Part shown: positions 40,601 through 48,799 of the stretch, in pieces
How positions within the stretch are numbered: the first letter of the stretch is position 1
How the letters are laid out: every line of letters starts with the position of its first letter
Source: Arsukibacterium ikkense
Lineage (GTDB): Bacteria > Pseudomonadota > Gammaproteobacteria > Enterobacterales > Alteromonadaceae
Length of the DNA: 64,000 nt
Reading direction: 5' to 3'
Assembly: GCF_000987775.1 (NCBI RefSeq)
Contig: NZ_LAHO01000004.1
Location: 62,001-126,000, forward strand
Notes under the pieces: generated by a model
What the model was told of the DNA's origin: nothing
Database searches by the model: none
The model's input: only the letters and a program-made list of their open reading frames with translations
Made by a program: the position numbers and the translations under genes

Positions 40601-41110
40601 AAAGCCGGTATCGGTGTACCAGTGCTGTCCTACCTCAGCCTGAACCAGAGTGTTGATGCTGGTAGAAACCGCATGCAGTTGCAGCGCAATATAGGGGATC
40701 ACTGCCATCAGCAGAATTAGGGTAATAATGACCGCCAAAGAGCGGGAGTGGCCAAAGCGGGTGGCGATAAAATCGGCTACAGAGGTAATGCGATAACGGC
40801 GGCAGGCAATGGCGATGCGGGCAATTAGCTTAAAGCCGAACCAGAATAAGATAAAAGAGCCAATATAGGTGGGGGGGATCCACCAGCCGTTGACGGCAGC
40901 CTGAGCGGTAACACCGTAAAAAGCCCATGACGTGCAATAAATAGATAAAGCGAAGCTGAATACCCAGGGGGCCAAAGGGTGGCGGGCATTGATCCGTCGG
41001 CCAAAGCGGCCAACGCTGAATAAAATCAGTAGGTATAGCAGCGAGATGGCGGCTATGGTACCTAAACCAATGCCGCTGCCATTTTCGATCATCTGTTGGG
41101 CTGAGGTCAT
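37628..41110 (-). CDS. crbS: symporter-like hybrid histidine kinase, CrbS/MxtR type
   Basis: A 1160-residue membrane sensor. The N-terminal half (about 1-520) is a sodium:solute symporter domain of about 13 helices; then a PAS domain (about 655-760, STIDNISQGISVVDADLRLIAWNQRY), a coiled coil, a HisKA/HATPase module with phospho-acceptor H813 in AAASHDLMQPFNA and ATP-site GLGLGLAIAHR, and a C-terminal receiver with D1093 in LFDYHLD. This order and the long length match CrbS (Vibrio) and MxtR (Pseudomonas), which govern the acetate switch. Its likely partner is the LuxR regulator at 32840. Confidence 0.88.
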   Translation of the reverse strand: MTSAQQMIENGSGIGLGTIAAISLLYLLILFSVGRFGRRINARHPLAPWVFSFALSIYCTSWAFYGVTAQAAVNGWWIPPTYIGSFILFWFGFKLIARIAIACRRYRITSVADFIATRFGHSRSLAVIITLILLMAVIPYIALQLHAVSTSINTLVQAEVGQHWYTDTGFYVSLWMAVFALLFVSKSARAHQPNPGLMTAIAFESLIKLLALLAIGCFVVFGMFDGFASIFDNAATDPAITKLRQHALPMHAYWLHVLLGFFATLCLPRQFHVSFVENQKLSHLRSARWIFPLYMLLMSIFTLPLALAGVMLLGDDVNIDLVVLQLPLAANRTDIALLAYLGGFSAATSMVVVATVVLGIMITNELLAPLIYRGSPLQPEQQNKVKVATLRRSAMLTVMALGFVYYRFIGTETGLAQLGLMAFALVAQLAPALIIGLFSRKVNRQGAIAAVLSGAVVWAYILLLPEISRAGLMGSNWLSQGPLGLQWLAPQQLFGWQADPLSLGVLLSLSVNCLMLLLVSQFSSTRVSEWLESGRFLRAQLPNDNRRSLQLSVQDCVLLVKRFAGEKEAQRLLQRNFKDAEPNLNQLAPVNLVQAAERSLAAVVGGASMRLIMDAAGRHAQLPMETIERFVDEASQVFQFNQGLLLSTIDNISQGISVVDADLRLIAWNQRYIDMFSYPPGMVEVGKPVADVIRFNLQRGLIDSENIDAEVSKRLSFLRQGSSYKFQREQQDGRVLEMQGNPLPGGGFVTTYTDVSSFIAVQTQLEQSNALLEQRVSERTCELQQLNQQLQLTQQQLETSTAAKTRFFAAASHDLMQPFNAAALFAGLLRQQSNTPELRQLSANLSNSLNSAEELLTSILDLTKLDSGVIKAQPQTVALSQLLDDIGRDAAVLAAEKGLQFCMHRSKLSVTTDRKLVKRVIQNLLANAVRYTSSGKVVLGVKRAGPQLQIKVLDTGVGIAAADQQRIFEEFQQGSQPDQKGLGLGLAIAHRISTILGHQLSVQSEPGKGSCFCLTLPVAQASVLPGIATTGSNDIRASFAGKKILLLDNEAHLLSAVSALLSSWQCQVTAVSQPGEALTAIRQGLKPDLCLFDYHLDNAATGVAVAGQLASHFAVNVPVIIHSADHNEDIRESALNAGYYFLLKPLKPMALKKLFQRLLR

Positions 41111-41153
41111 TTAATACTCGTTGCTCGATTGTGCCTCAGTTCTCTGCTTTGTG

Positions 41154-41903
41154 CTAGCGGGCTGTCCAGCCACCGTCCAGAATTAACGTTTGTGCTGTCA
41201 TATGACGGGCACCATGCTGGCAAAGGAACGCCGCCATCTCAGCAATTTCGCTGACGTCAATAAAGGCTTTTTGCGGCATCGGCGCCAGCATAATCTGTTC
41301 AATAACCTGTTGCTCGGTCAGGTTATGTTCTTTGGCCTGGGCGGCAATTTGTTGCTCTACCAATGGGGTTTTCACATAAGCCGGGCAAATAGTATTAATG
41401 GTAAAGTTTTTATCGGCATTCTCCAGCGCCACCACTTTGCTAAAGCCCAACAGACCATGTTTGGCCGCCACGTAAGCTGATTTAAACGGCGAGGCAATAA
41501 CAGCGTGAATAGAGCCGATATTAATTACCCGGCCAAAGTTATTACTACGCATGTACGGCAGCATGGCGCGGGTCAGCATGGCTGGCCCGGTAAGCATCAC
41601 GCTGATTAACAGGGCCCATTTTTCCGGCGGAAAATCTTCTAAGCGCGCAACATGCTGAATGCCGGCATTATTCACCAGAATATCGGCCGGGAAGCGCCCG
41701 GCACACTCTTCGATGGCTTGCTGATTAGTCACATCCAGCACGCAATAGTCTGCATTTATGCCCTGGCTATGCAGTTCTGCCACTTTTTGTTGTAACAGGT
41801 TCTGGTTTAAATCGGCCAATACCACCTGGTAGCCCGCCTGGCCAAAATGGCTGGCAATGGCAAAGCCGATGCCACCGGTACCGCCGGTAATTACTGCGCG
41901 CAT
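41154..41903 (-). CDS. SDR dehydrogenase, 3-hydroxybutyrate dehydrogenase-like
   Basis: NAD-dependent short-chain dehydrogenase of 249 residues with the cofactor motif TGGTGGIG, NNAG, catalytic Ser in GSIHAVI and YVAAK. The stretch NTICPAYVKTPLVEQQI and QHVARLEDFPPEKWA resemble BdhA-type D-3-hydroxybutyrate dehydrogenases, which convert 3-hydroxybutyrate to acetoacetate. It lies 43 bases from the start of the kinase gene on the same strand and is divergent from an AbgT-family transporter. Confidence 0.85.
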   Translation of the reverse strand: MRAVITGGTGGIGFAIASHFGQAGYQVVLADLNQNLLQQKVAELHSQGINADYCVLDVTNQQAIEECAGRFPADILVNNAGIQHVARLEDFPPEKWALLISVMLTGPAMLTRAMLPYMRSNNFGRVINIGSIHAVIASPFKSAYVAAKHGLLGFSKVVALENADKNFTINTICPAYVKTPLVEQQIAAQAKEHNLTEQQVIEQIMLAPMPQKAFIDVSEIAEMAAFLCQHGARHMTAQTLILDGGWTAR

Positions 41904-42270
41904 AACATACTCCTGATAGCTGCTGATGGTTTAATTTAGGCAGATCAGCCATCGGCAGCAACGGTACTTTAGTGCTATAAGCGACAAACCGCTGTGGCTA
42001 ATCGCTTTTTTGCCGTGTTCGGCGACCGTTTGCCGCGTTCACGGGTGTCATCATGGCCTCGTGCTTTGCCGACAGCCTTTCCTGTGATAGATTTGGCCAA
42101 TAAAAATAAAGAAAAGTTGGCTTTGGGCCGTATTCTGGCCAGGTTAAGTTGGTTTTTATCAGGCTCTTGCATCAATTTTCTGCTATGAGCCTTAAAATAA
42201 CTAGAAAACTGTTAATTAATTCCAGGTGATGTCTCACATCATCTGTGTCTGGACCAAGAGGAATTCACTT
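41904..42270. other. divergent promoter region between the SDR and AbgT genes, no gene
   Basis: 367 bases without a convincing gene; short frames on both strands (41975-42188) have no ribosome site or recognisable domain. It holds the two divergent promoters. Near the AbgT start is a perfect inverted repeat TGATGT-CTC-ACATCA (42227-42241), a possible operator, and AAGAGGA serves the ATG at 42271. Confidence 0.5.
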
Positions 42271-43872
42271 ATGACAAACGCTGGTAAAACACCTGCCCCG
42301 GCAGTACCTAAGCGTGGCTGGTTTACCCGTTTTCTTGATACGGTAGAATGGTTGGGAAATTTATTGCCTCATCCGGTTACCTTATTTGCGTTGTTTGCGT
42401 TACTGGTTGTCGTGGGCAGTGGTGTTGCGGCTTACTTCGATTTCAGCGCTATTGACCCACGGCCTGAAGGCGCAGCTGGGCGTTCGGCAGATGGCATTAT
42501 CCGGGTGGTCAGTCTGTTTAGTGTCGATGGCTTACAACGGATTATTGCTAATCTGGTGACCAACTTTACTAATTTCCCACCGCTGGGTGTGGTACTGGTC
42601 GCGCTACTTGGCGTCAGCATTGCTGAGCACTCTGGCTTAATTTCGGCAGCAATGCGCGGGCTGGTAATGAATGCCTCGCCGCGCATGGTGACGGTTACCG
42701 TAGTGTTTGCCGGTATTGTATCTAATACGGCGTCAGAGCTGGGCTATGTGGTACTGATCCCGATGGCTGCAGTGATCTTCCATTCGCTGGGCCGTCACCC
42801 GTTAGCGGGGTTAGCAGCGGCTTTTGCCGGTGTTTCAGGGGGCTACAGCGCCAATTTATTTATCGGTACTGTCGACCCTTTGCTGGCCGGTTTCACCACG
42901 TCAGCCGCTAACCTGATTGACCCTAATTATACTGTAGGCCCTGAGGCAAACTGGTATTTTATGATTGCCAGTACTTTTGTGATTGCCACCTTAGGTGCCA
43001 TTGTAACTGAGAAAATTGTTGAACCTAAGTTAGGAAAGTATAATTCGGATGAGGCTTCCATTGATTTGGGGGCTCAACAGCTGGATAAATTGACCGCCCG
43101 GGAAAAATTAGGTTTAAAAGGCGCGGGTCTGGCGTTTTTACTGTTAGTCGTTTTATTGGCATTAAGCGTGGTGCCGGAATGGGGTATTTTGCGTAATCCG
43201 GAAACCGGCGGGGTACCTGATTCACCCTTTCTGAAGGGGATAGTAGTTTTTATCTTTGTAACCTTTGCAATACCTGGGTTTGTTTACGGTAAAATTGTCG
43301 GCACCATGCAAACGGATCGCGACGTTATTAATGCGATGTCCAAAAGTATTGGCGCCATGGGGCTTTATATCGTATTGGTGTTTTTTGCCGCACAGTTTGT
43401 GGCCTTTTTTGGTTGGTCAAATATGGGGGCCATTTTTGCAGTTAAGGGTGCCACAGCATTACAGGAATTAGGCTTAACCGGGCCACTATTGTTCGTGTTT
43501 TTTATTGCCATGTGCGGTTTTGTTAATCTGATGCTGGGTTCTGCTTCTGCGCAGTGGGCCATTACGGCACCGATTTTTGTGCCGATGCTGATGATAGTGG
43601 GTTACTCACCCGAGGTGATTCAGGCCGCGTACCGGATTGGTGATTCGGTTACCAACGTGATTACGCCGATGATGAGTTACTTTGGGCTTATTCTGGCGGT
43701 GGCCGCCCGCTACAAAAAAGATATGGGGCTGGGTACCTTAATTGCCACTATGTTGCCTTATTCAATTATCTTCTTTATTGGCTGGACCGTATTGTTTATT
43801 TTGTGGGTGTTTGTCGGTGGGTTTCCGGTTGGGCCTAATGCGCCAACCTATTATCAGTTTGGTACGGGTTAA
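42271..43872 (+). CDS. AbgT family transporter
   Basis: Inner-membrane transporter of 533 residues and about 11 helices. The family includes AbgT (p-aminobenzoyl-glutamate uptake) and MtrF (drug export). Motifs FAGIVSNTASELGYVVLIPMAAVIF, AAAFAGVSGGYSANLFIGTVDPLLAG and FVNLMLGSASAQWAI are typical. ATG 42271 is preceded by AAGAGGA; the open frame to 42226 is not used. The divergent partner is a 3-hydroxybutyrate-dehydrogenase-like gene, so the true substrate may be something other than aminobenzoyl-glutamate. Confidence 0.87.
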   Translation: MTNAGKTPAPAVPKRGWFTRFLDTVEWLGNLLPHPVTLFALFALLVVVGSGVAAYFDFSAIDPRPEGAAGRSADGIIRVVSLFSVDGLQRIIANLVTNFTNFPPLGVVLVALLGVSIAEHSGLISAAMRGLVMNASPRMVTVTVVFAGIVSNTASELGYVVLIPMAAVIFHSLGRHPLAGLAAAFAGVSGGYSANLFIGTVDPLLAGFTTSAANLIDPNYTVGPEANWYFMIASTFVIATLGAIVTEKIVEPKLGKYNSDEASIDLGAQQLDKLTAREKLGLKGAGLAFLLLVVLLALSVVPEWGILRNPETGGVPDSPFLKGIVVFIFVTFAIPGFVYGKIVGTMQTDRDVINAMSKSIGAMGLYIVLVFFAAQFVAFFGWSNMGAIFAVKGATALQELGLTGPLLFVFFIAMCGFVNLMLGSASAQWAITAPIFVPMLMIVGYSPEVIQAAYRIGDSVTNVITPMMSYFGLILAVAARYKKDMGLGTLIATMLPYSIIFFIGWTVLFILWVFVGGFPVGPNAPTYYQFGTG

Positions 43873-43883
43873 ACCCTACACAG

Positions 43884-43917
43884 TCAAAAAAACCGCTGAA
43901 ATCAGCGGTTTTTTTGT
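43884..43917. terminator. bidirectional terminator between AbgT and LacI-type genes
   Basis: AACCGCTGA (43891-43899), two bases, TCAGCGGTT (43902-43910), with seven As before and seven Ts after. It serves both convergent genes. Confidence 0.9.
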
Positions 43918-43924
43918 TTTAACG

Positions 43925-44950
43925 TCAGCTGCCTGCCGAGGTGGATTCGCGCACCACCAGCTCCGGTATAAACACCGTTTGTTGTCTGACATCGGCTTTT
44001 TTAATGGTTTTTTTGCTGCACTTAAATAATAGCTCAGCAGCATGCTGGGCTATGGTGCTGTTAGGTTGGTGTGCAGTGGTCAGCGGCGGCCAGGTTTGGC
44101 GCGAAAACGGGCTGTTTTCAAAGCCGGCAATGGCGAGTTCGCCGGGAATGGCAATATTCATCAGGCGGGCGCTAAACAGTGCGCCGGCGGCAATTTCATC
44201 ATTACAGGCAAAGATGGCGCTGGGTTTATGTTTACTGCTAAGCAGCGCTTTTGCCCTCGCTACGCCGGATTCAAAGGAATAACTGCCGGCAACCACCCAT
44301 TCTGGCCTGGGCTGCAGGCCGCGTTTCACCAGTGCGGCTGCAAATCCCGCCTGGCGCTCGCCGCTGGAGCTATGCTCTTCATCACCGCCCAAAAAGGCGA
44401 TGTCGGTATGACCCAGCTCCAGCAAATGATTGGTAATTTTAAAGGCAGCGGTAAAGTCATCAACCAGTACGCAGTTGCTCAGTTTGGGCGATGGTGTTGA
44501 GCCGGAGATAATCCTGACAAAGGCGATGTCTTTTGCGGTTAATGCCTCTGCCAGATGCGGCATTTCTGAAAACGGTGGCGTTAACACCAGGCCGGCTAAA
44601 CGAGAGCGCTCTACCAGCTCAATCACTTCCTGCACAATATCCGGCGATTTAGCGTTAGTGGGGTGAATAATCAGTTCGTAACCGTGTTTACGACAGGCAT
44701 CGAGCATGCCGCGTTGCATTTCAATCACATAGTAAGCATTCGGATTATCATAAACATAGCCAATGCTGAAAGAGCGACTACTGGCCAGATTGCGGGCGGC
44801 AGCATTGGGTTGGTATTGCAGCTGTTTCATGGCGGCTGTGACTTTGTCAAAGGTATCCTTACGCACTGAAGGCTCGTTATTCATCACCCTCGACACTGTT
44901 TTTATCGATACATCTGCCAGCTTTGCTACATCGTTTATGGTTATTTTCAT
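43925..44950 (-). CDS. nagR: LacI-family regulator, probable NagR of the GlcNAc/chitin regulon
   Basis: 341 residues from the ATG at 44950 (MKITINDVAKLADVS), with the N-terminal LacI helix-turn-helix and hinge (VRKDTFDKVTAAMKQLQYQPNAAARNLA) and a periplasmic-binding-like effector domain. An in-frame ATG six codons upstream (44968) is possible but would extend the canonical LacI start. Its neighbours and the repeated TGACA-N4-TGTCA palindromes in GlcNAc promoters, the type reported for Alteromonadales NagR, suggest that it represses the whole island. A related half-site lies in its own promoter (45034-45045), so it may regulate itself. Confidence 0.75.
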   Translation of the reverse strand: MKITINDVAKLADVSIKTVSRVMNNEPSVRKDTFDKVTAAMKQLQYQPNAAARNLASSRSFSIGYVYDNPNAYYVIEMQRGMLDACRKHGYELIIHPTNAKSPDIVQEVIELVERSRLAGLVLTPPFSEMPHLAEALTAKDIAFVRIISGSTPSPKLSNCVLVDDFTAAFKITNHLLELGHTDIAFLGGDEEHSSSGERQAGFAAALVKRGLQPRPEWVVAGSYSFESGVARAKALLSSKHKPSAIFACNDEIAAGALFSARLMNIAIPGELAIAGFENSPFSRQTWPPLTTAHQPNSTIAQHAAELLFKCSKKTIKKADVRQQTVFIPELVVRESTSAGS

Positions 44951-45144
44951 CGCTCGTTCTCTGGTCATTACAGCTGTTACGCTGCTTATATTAGCATAGC
45001 CATTGCCTCAGCGGACATTGCTGTAGAATGTTTATGACAGCGCTAGCCATTTTTTAGAGGAAATGGATCTAAGAAATATCAGCTGTGATTGAAAGTAGCA
45101 ATGAGCTAATTAACGCCTGGCTAAAGACTTAGCCGGCTTTTACG

Positions 45145-45174
45145 GTTAAATATTTAATAAATTATATATTTAAC
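45145..45174. repeat. AT-rich inverted repeat in the receptor promoter region
   Basis: GTTAAATAT (45145-45153) and ATATTTAAC (45166-45174) are perfect 9-base arms around a 12-base AT-only spacer. It may be a protein-binding site, an UP-like element or a bendable segment. Confidence 0.5.
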
Positions 45175-45322
45175 AATTGCCTACGTATTTCATGAAGTGG
45201 CGAGGCAGCCCGTCGGCACAGAGAGCGGTGCAGATAACTAAAGTAGCGCCACAGATATTGCTGCTGAAAAAATCAGCTAAAACCCTTTGCAAAGCTAAAT
45301 TATTTTGTGTATGTTTAATTCC

Positions 45323-45340
45323 AATGACAGCGTTGTCATT
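45323..45340. promoter_or_regulatory. NagR-type operator upstream of the TonB receptor
   Basis: AATGACA-GCGT-TGTCATT, perfect 7-base arms, 52 bases before the receptor ATG. It runs into a candidate -10 TATAAA (45340-45345), so bound repressor would block the promoter. Same core as the sites at 53410 and 57121. Confidence 0.8.
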
Positions 45341-45392
45341 ATAAAATAAGACTAAACGCGATACATAACAAGTACAGGAACGGGAGAAGCAC

Positions 45393-47978
45393 ATGCGGCA
45401 AAACAATATTAAGCGCTGCGCACTGGCGGTGAGAATGGCGCTGGTAGCGACGGTCGCGGCAGCGGCAGCACCTGCATTAGCAGCGGACGGCGAGGTTGCC
45501 AAAGTTGGTGACGTTGAAGTGATTCAGATCAGGGGCATACGTGCCTCGCAGGAAGCTAACCTGAATGCCAAACGGTATAGCGACGGCACCGTCGATATGA
45601 TCACTGCTGAGGATATCGGTAAGTTCCCAGATAAGAACGTGGCAGAGTCATTGCAACGTATCCCGGGGGTAACTATTCAACGGCAATTTGGCGAAGGTGC
45701 AGCGGTATCTATTCGTGGTGCCGGTGAAGACCTCACCCTGACTACCCTCAATGGCCAGAATGTTGCTTCGACCGGATGGTTTGTACTGGAGCCGGCGAAA
45801 CGCAGTTTTAACTATGAGCTGCTCCCCTCTGAGCTGGTGGGAGATTTAGAAGTCTATAAAAGCTCGCAGGCCGATTTAACCGAGGGAGGGGTGGGCGGTA
45901 CTGTAATTGTGAATACCCGCCGGCCCTTAAATTTGGACGCCAATACTTATTTTGCTTCAGTGGAAGGGTCTTATCAGTCCGATTCCGGTAGTACCGATCC
46001 GCAGTTCTCTGGCTTAGGCAGCTGGAAAAATGATGATGAAACGGTAGGTTTTTTGTTGGCGGCTGTTGCGCAGCAGCGCAGTTTGCAGCGCCAGGGAAAC
46101 GAAGCATTCTGGCAGTGGGGCGCTGGCCCGGTAGCCTTTGAACAGGATCGCAAACGCAGTGCTATTGCGGCGACCTTGCAATACCGGCCAACAGAGGCGT
46201 TAAACGTGGTGCTGAATGTGCTCGACATGAAAATGGCGGCAGACAACACCAACTACGCTCTGTGGCTAACCCAGGCGGACACGACCTGGGGTGATACTTC
46301 AGCCACCGAAGCCTGGATTGGTGATCCGGCACTGGGACAAGGCACACCTGTTAAAGGCCCACTCAATGTCGCTTATTATCAGGCACGGCCGCGGGAAGCG
46401 ACCATGAAATCTCAGGTGTTTGATTTGAAGCTGGAATACCAGGGTGATAATTATCTGGCCAGCCTGCATTTCGGTGATACCAGCTCGACAGGTGGTACCG
46501 ACTTTGAAATGGTGGTTGACGATGGTACGGGTGGCACTCCGGTCAATGGCAGTTACGATTTTACCGGCGGTGGTCAACGCTGGAACACACCAGGCTTTAA
46601 CCTGGCAACCTATGATCCGGGTTCATTGGTGATGGGTACAGGCCCGAATTTTAACCGCACGCCGAAAAGTGATGATGAAAGCTATATTCAGGGAGATATT
46701 GCTTTTGAAGTCGACTACGGCATTATCAACGAGCTGAAATTTGGCGCCCGCTATGCGCAGCACAATACCCGCAGCCGCCGCTTTGAGTATATTCAGGCTG
46801 CTGGCTTTAACCCGCAAATTTCCACCTCAGGCTTAGCTGACGGCTTAATTGATGTGGGTGCGGGTAATTATCAGATTATTCGCTTTAATAGTGATGCGCT
46901 GAAAGCCTGGGCTAAGGCCAGTATTATTGGCGAAACCGAAGATTTAGGCGCCTACAGCGAAATTGATGAAAATAACGCTGCCTTGTATGCGATGGCCCGC
47001 TTTGGTACTGATGGCGTGCGTGGTAATTTCGGTCTGCGTTATGTTAGTACTGATGCAAAATCTACTTATTATCTGGACGGTGACAGAGCCAGCAGTAAAG
47101 CCAGCTATGCCGAGTTTTTACCCAGCTTTAATATTGTATTCGATTTAGCCGACGATCTGCTGTTGCGTGCATCTGCCGCCCGGGTGATGGCGCGGCCGCA
47201 ATATGTTGATATGTATGTTAATCCTAATGTGATGGGTACCAACGACGATTTACCGAATAATCAACGCTGGATTGTTGGCAACGTCGGCCTGCAACCTTTT
47301 GTGGGTAACCAGTTCGATATTGGGATTGAGTGGTATTTTGATGCCAGTTCAATGCTGTCAGCCGCATTATTTGCCAAAGATGTGAAAAATTTTGTCACGG
47401 TAACCCGCAGTAATGTCAGTGCGGCAGAGATCCCATTTGAACTGACTGATCCGGATGAACGGGCCTTTGGCTGGATTGTAGAGCAAAAAGGCAATGGTAA
47501 AGATGCCACTATTCAGGGCCTGGAACTGCAATACCAGCAAGACTTTGGCAATGGCTTTGGCAGTATCGTTAACTATACCTATACTGACGCGAAAACAGAC
47601 AGAGATACCTTTGGCGATCGTAACCGGGTGCTGAGTGACAGTTCACGCCACTCTTACAACCTGACCGGTTACTATGAAGGTGATGCAATACAACTGCGTC
47701 TGGCCTATAACTGGCGCAGTGAGTACATGATTCGTGAGGCCGGTTCCTATGGCAACCGCTTGCATGACGATTTTGGTAGTCTGGATTTAAGTGTCATCTG
47801 GTCTGTTACTGATAATGTCGATTTGAAACTGGATGTGAACAACCTGCTGGAAGCAAGCTCCAAACAGTTTGGTAATAATCAGGACCCGGTGTTCTACAGT
47901 GGCTTTGCGCAGGGCTTCCCGCTGTATGAGTTTGAAATGGCGCGCCGGATCACCCTTGGTGCCAGCTTCCGCTTCTGA
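45393..47978 (+). CDS. TonB-dependent receptor, probable chitooligosaccharide/GlcNAc type
   Basis: An 861-residue outer-membrane receptor of the TonB-Xanth-Caul class typical of carbohydrate loci. Signal peptide (to about residue 30), TonB-box-like VEVIQIRGIRAS, plug with MITAEDIGKFPDKNVAESLQRIPGVTIQR and EGGVGGTVIVNTRRPL, then the barrel ending in LGASFRF. GGGAGAA lies 9 bases before ATG. It is under a perfect NagR-type operator and followed by SapC and two halogenase genes. Its sugar ligand is inferred from this regulation, not shown. Confidence 0.88.
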   Translation: MRQNNIKRCALAVRMALVATVAAAAAPALAADGEVAKVGDVEVIQIRGIRASQEANLNAKRYSDGTVDMITAEDIGKFPDKNVAESLQRIPGVTIQRQFGEGAAVSIRGAGEDLTLTTLNGQNVASTGWFVLEPAKRSFNYELLPSELVGDLEVYKSSQADLTEGGVGGTVIVNTRRPLNLDANTYFASVEGSYQSDSGSTDPQFSGLGSWKNDDETVGFLLAAVAQQRSLQRQGNEAFWQWGAGPVAFEQDRKRSAIAATLQYRPTEALNVVLNVLDMKMAADNTNYALWLTQADTTWGDTSATEAWIGDPALGQGTPVKGPLNVAYYQARPREATMKSQVFDLKLEYQGDNYLASLHFGDTSSTGGTDFEMVVDDGTGGTPVNGSYDFTGGGQRWNTPGFNLATYDPGSLVMGTGPNFNRTPKSDDESYIQGDIAFEVDYGIINELKFGARYAQHNTRSRRFEYIQAAGFNPQISTSGLADGLIDVGAGNYQIIRFNSDALKAWAKASIIGETEDLGAYSEIDENNAALYAMARFGTDGVRGNFGLRYVSTDAKSTYYLDGDRASSKASYAEFLPSFNIVFDLADDLLLRASAARVMARPQYVDMYVNPNVMGTNDDLPNNQRWIVGNVGLQPFVGNQFDIGIEWYFDASSMLSAALFAKDVKNFVTVTRSNVSAAEIPFELTDPDERAFGWIVEQKGNGKDATIQGLELQYQQDFGNGFGSIVNYTYTDAKTDRDTFGDRNRVLSDSSRHSYNLTGYYEGDAIQLRLAYNWRSEYMIREAGSYGNRLHDDFGSLDLSVIWSVTDNVDLKLDVNNLLEASSKQFGNNQDPVFYSGFAQGFPLYEFEMARRITLGASFRF

Positions 47979-48020
47979 TGGCGGGGGCGCAATACTAACG
48001 GTTTAACGCTAAAGGACAAC

Positions 48021-48044
48021 AAGGGAAGGGTAACCTTCCCTTTT
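48021..48044 (+). terminator. hairpin terminator/attenuator between receptor and SapC genes
   Basis: AAGGGAAGG (48021-48029), loop GTAA, CCTTCCCTT (48034-48042), followed by only two more Ts (TTTT in all). The short T tract suggests partial termination, giving more receptor than SapC/halogenase transcript. Confidence 0.65.
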
Positions 48045-48064
48045 GCAATAGCATAAGAGGTGTT

Positions 48065-48772
48065 ATGACAGCGATCAGACCATTAACCAAAGAAGCGCAC
48101 GGCCATTTACGGCTGAGCAGCGACCCCGATGTTTCGCATGTTGCCGCTCAGCAATTATTGCAGCTGCAGGCCACTGAGTTTGTCAGTGCCGCCGGCGAGT
48201 ATCCTATAGTCTTTGTAAAAAATAGCCACAACGGCCAGTTTCAGGCGGTGTTGTTGTTGGCCCTGACTGAAGGTTGCAACGAATTTGTCAGGGATAAGAG
48301 CTGGCAGGGCAGGTATCTGCCGCAGGTACTGCGTTATTATCCGTTATGTCTGGCGCCGGATCCGGATAATACGAGCCAGTTACTGGTGGCCGTACATGAA
48401 AGTTCTGCCCGCTTAAACAGCCAGCAGGGGCAGCCACTTTTTAATCCGGATGGCACTGAAAGCGCTGTGCTGGCGGATTATAAACAAGGGCTGGCGGGGT
48501 ATTTTCAGGCTCAGCAACTGACCGAGGTCTTTGTGGCCAGGCTGGCTGAGCTGGCGTTGTTAGTTCCACAACAACTTAGCGTGCAGCTGCATGGTCAGCA
48601 ACAGCAGCTTAATGGCTTGTACGTGGTAGATGAAGCAAAGTTAAACACGCTGGCCAGCGAAGACTTTGCTGAACTGCGGCAGCGGGGGTTCTTGCCTGCT
48701 ATTTATGCCCAGCTGTTATCGTTGCAACGGTTGCGTCATCTGGTCAGCCGGGCCGCTAGCGCGGTTGATTAG
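48065..48772 (+). CDS. SapC-like protein, first copy
   Basis: 235 residues, no signal peptide. It is a member of the SapC family, often found beside TonB receptors and tryptophan-halogenase homologues, whose role is unknown. Features are YPIVFVKNS near residue 44, a LPQVLRYYPLCLAPD segment, and the LAVHESSARLNSQQGQPLFNPDG stretch that both copies share (VAVDESSERVNEEEGLPLFKEDG in the other). It is 86 bases after the receptor and 27 bases before the first halogenase gene. Confidence 0.85.
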   Translation: MTAIRPLTKEAHGHLRLSSDPDVSHVAAQQLLQLQATEFVSAAGEYPIVFVKNSHNGQFQAVLLLALTEGCNEFVRDKSWQGRYLPQVLRYYPLCLAPDPDNTSQLLVAVHESSARLNSQQGQPLFNPDGTESAVLADYKQGLAGYFQAQQLTEVFVARLAELALLVPQQLSVQLHGQQQQLNGLYVVDEAKLNTLASEDFAELRQRGFLPAIYAQLLSLQRLRHLVSRAASAVD

Positions 48773-48799
48773 GAACGCCACGCTATCAAAGGAGTCGCT

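Larger units (their letters stand above)
44951..45392. other. long divergent promoter region between LacI-type gene and TonB receptor
   Basis: 442 bases with no convincing gene. It holds a NagR-type half-site (45034-45045, ATGACAGCGCTA), a hairpin GGCTAA-AGAC-TTAGCC (45119-45134), an AT-rich inverted repeat (45145-45174), and the full palindrome at 45323-45340. A short minus-strand frame at 45170-45502 overlaps the receptor start and is not supported. Confidence 0.6.

Noticed and set aside
41975-42188. Overlapping short open frames on both strands in the SDR/AbgT gap
   Set aside because: No ribosome site, no recognisable domain and biased toward Arg/Leu as in non-coding frames.
48063-48078. 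NagR-like half site ATGACAGCGATCA at the SapC start
   Set aside because: The match is due to the start codon and first codons (Met-Thr-Ala); there is no symmetric right arm.
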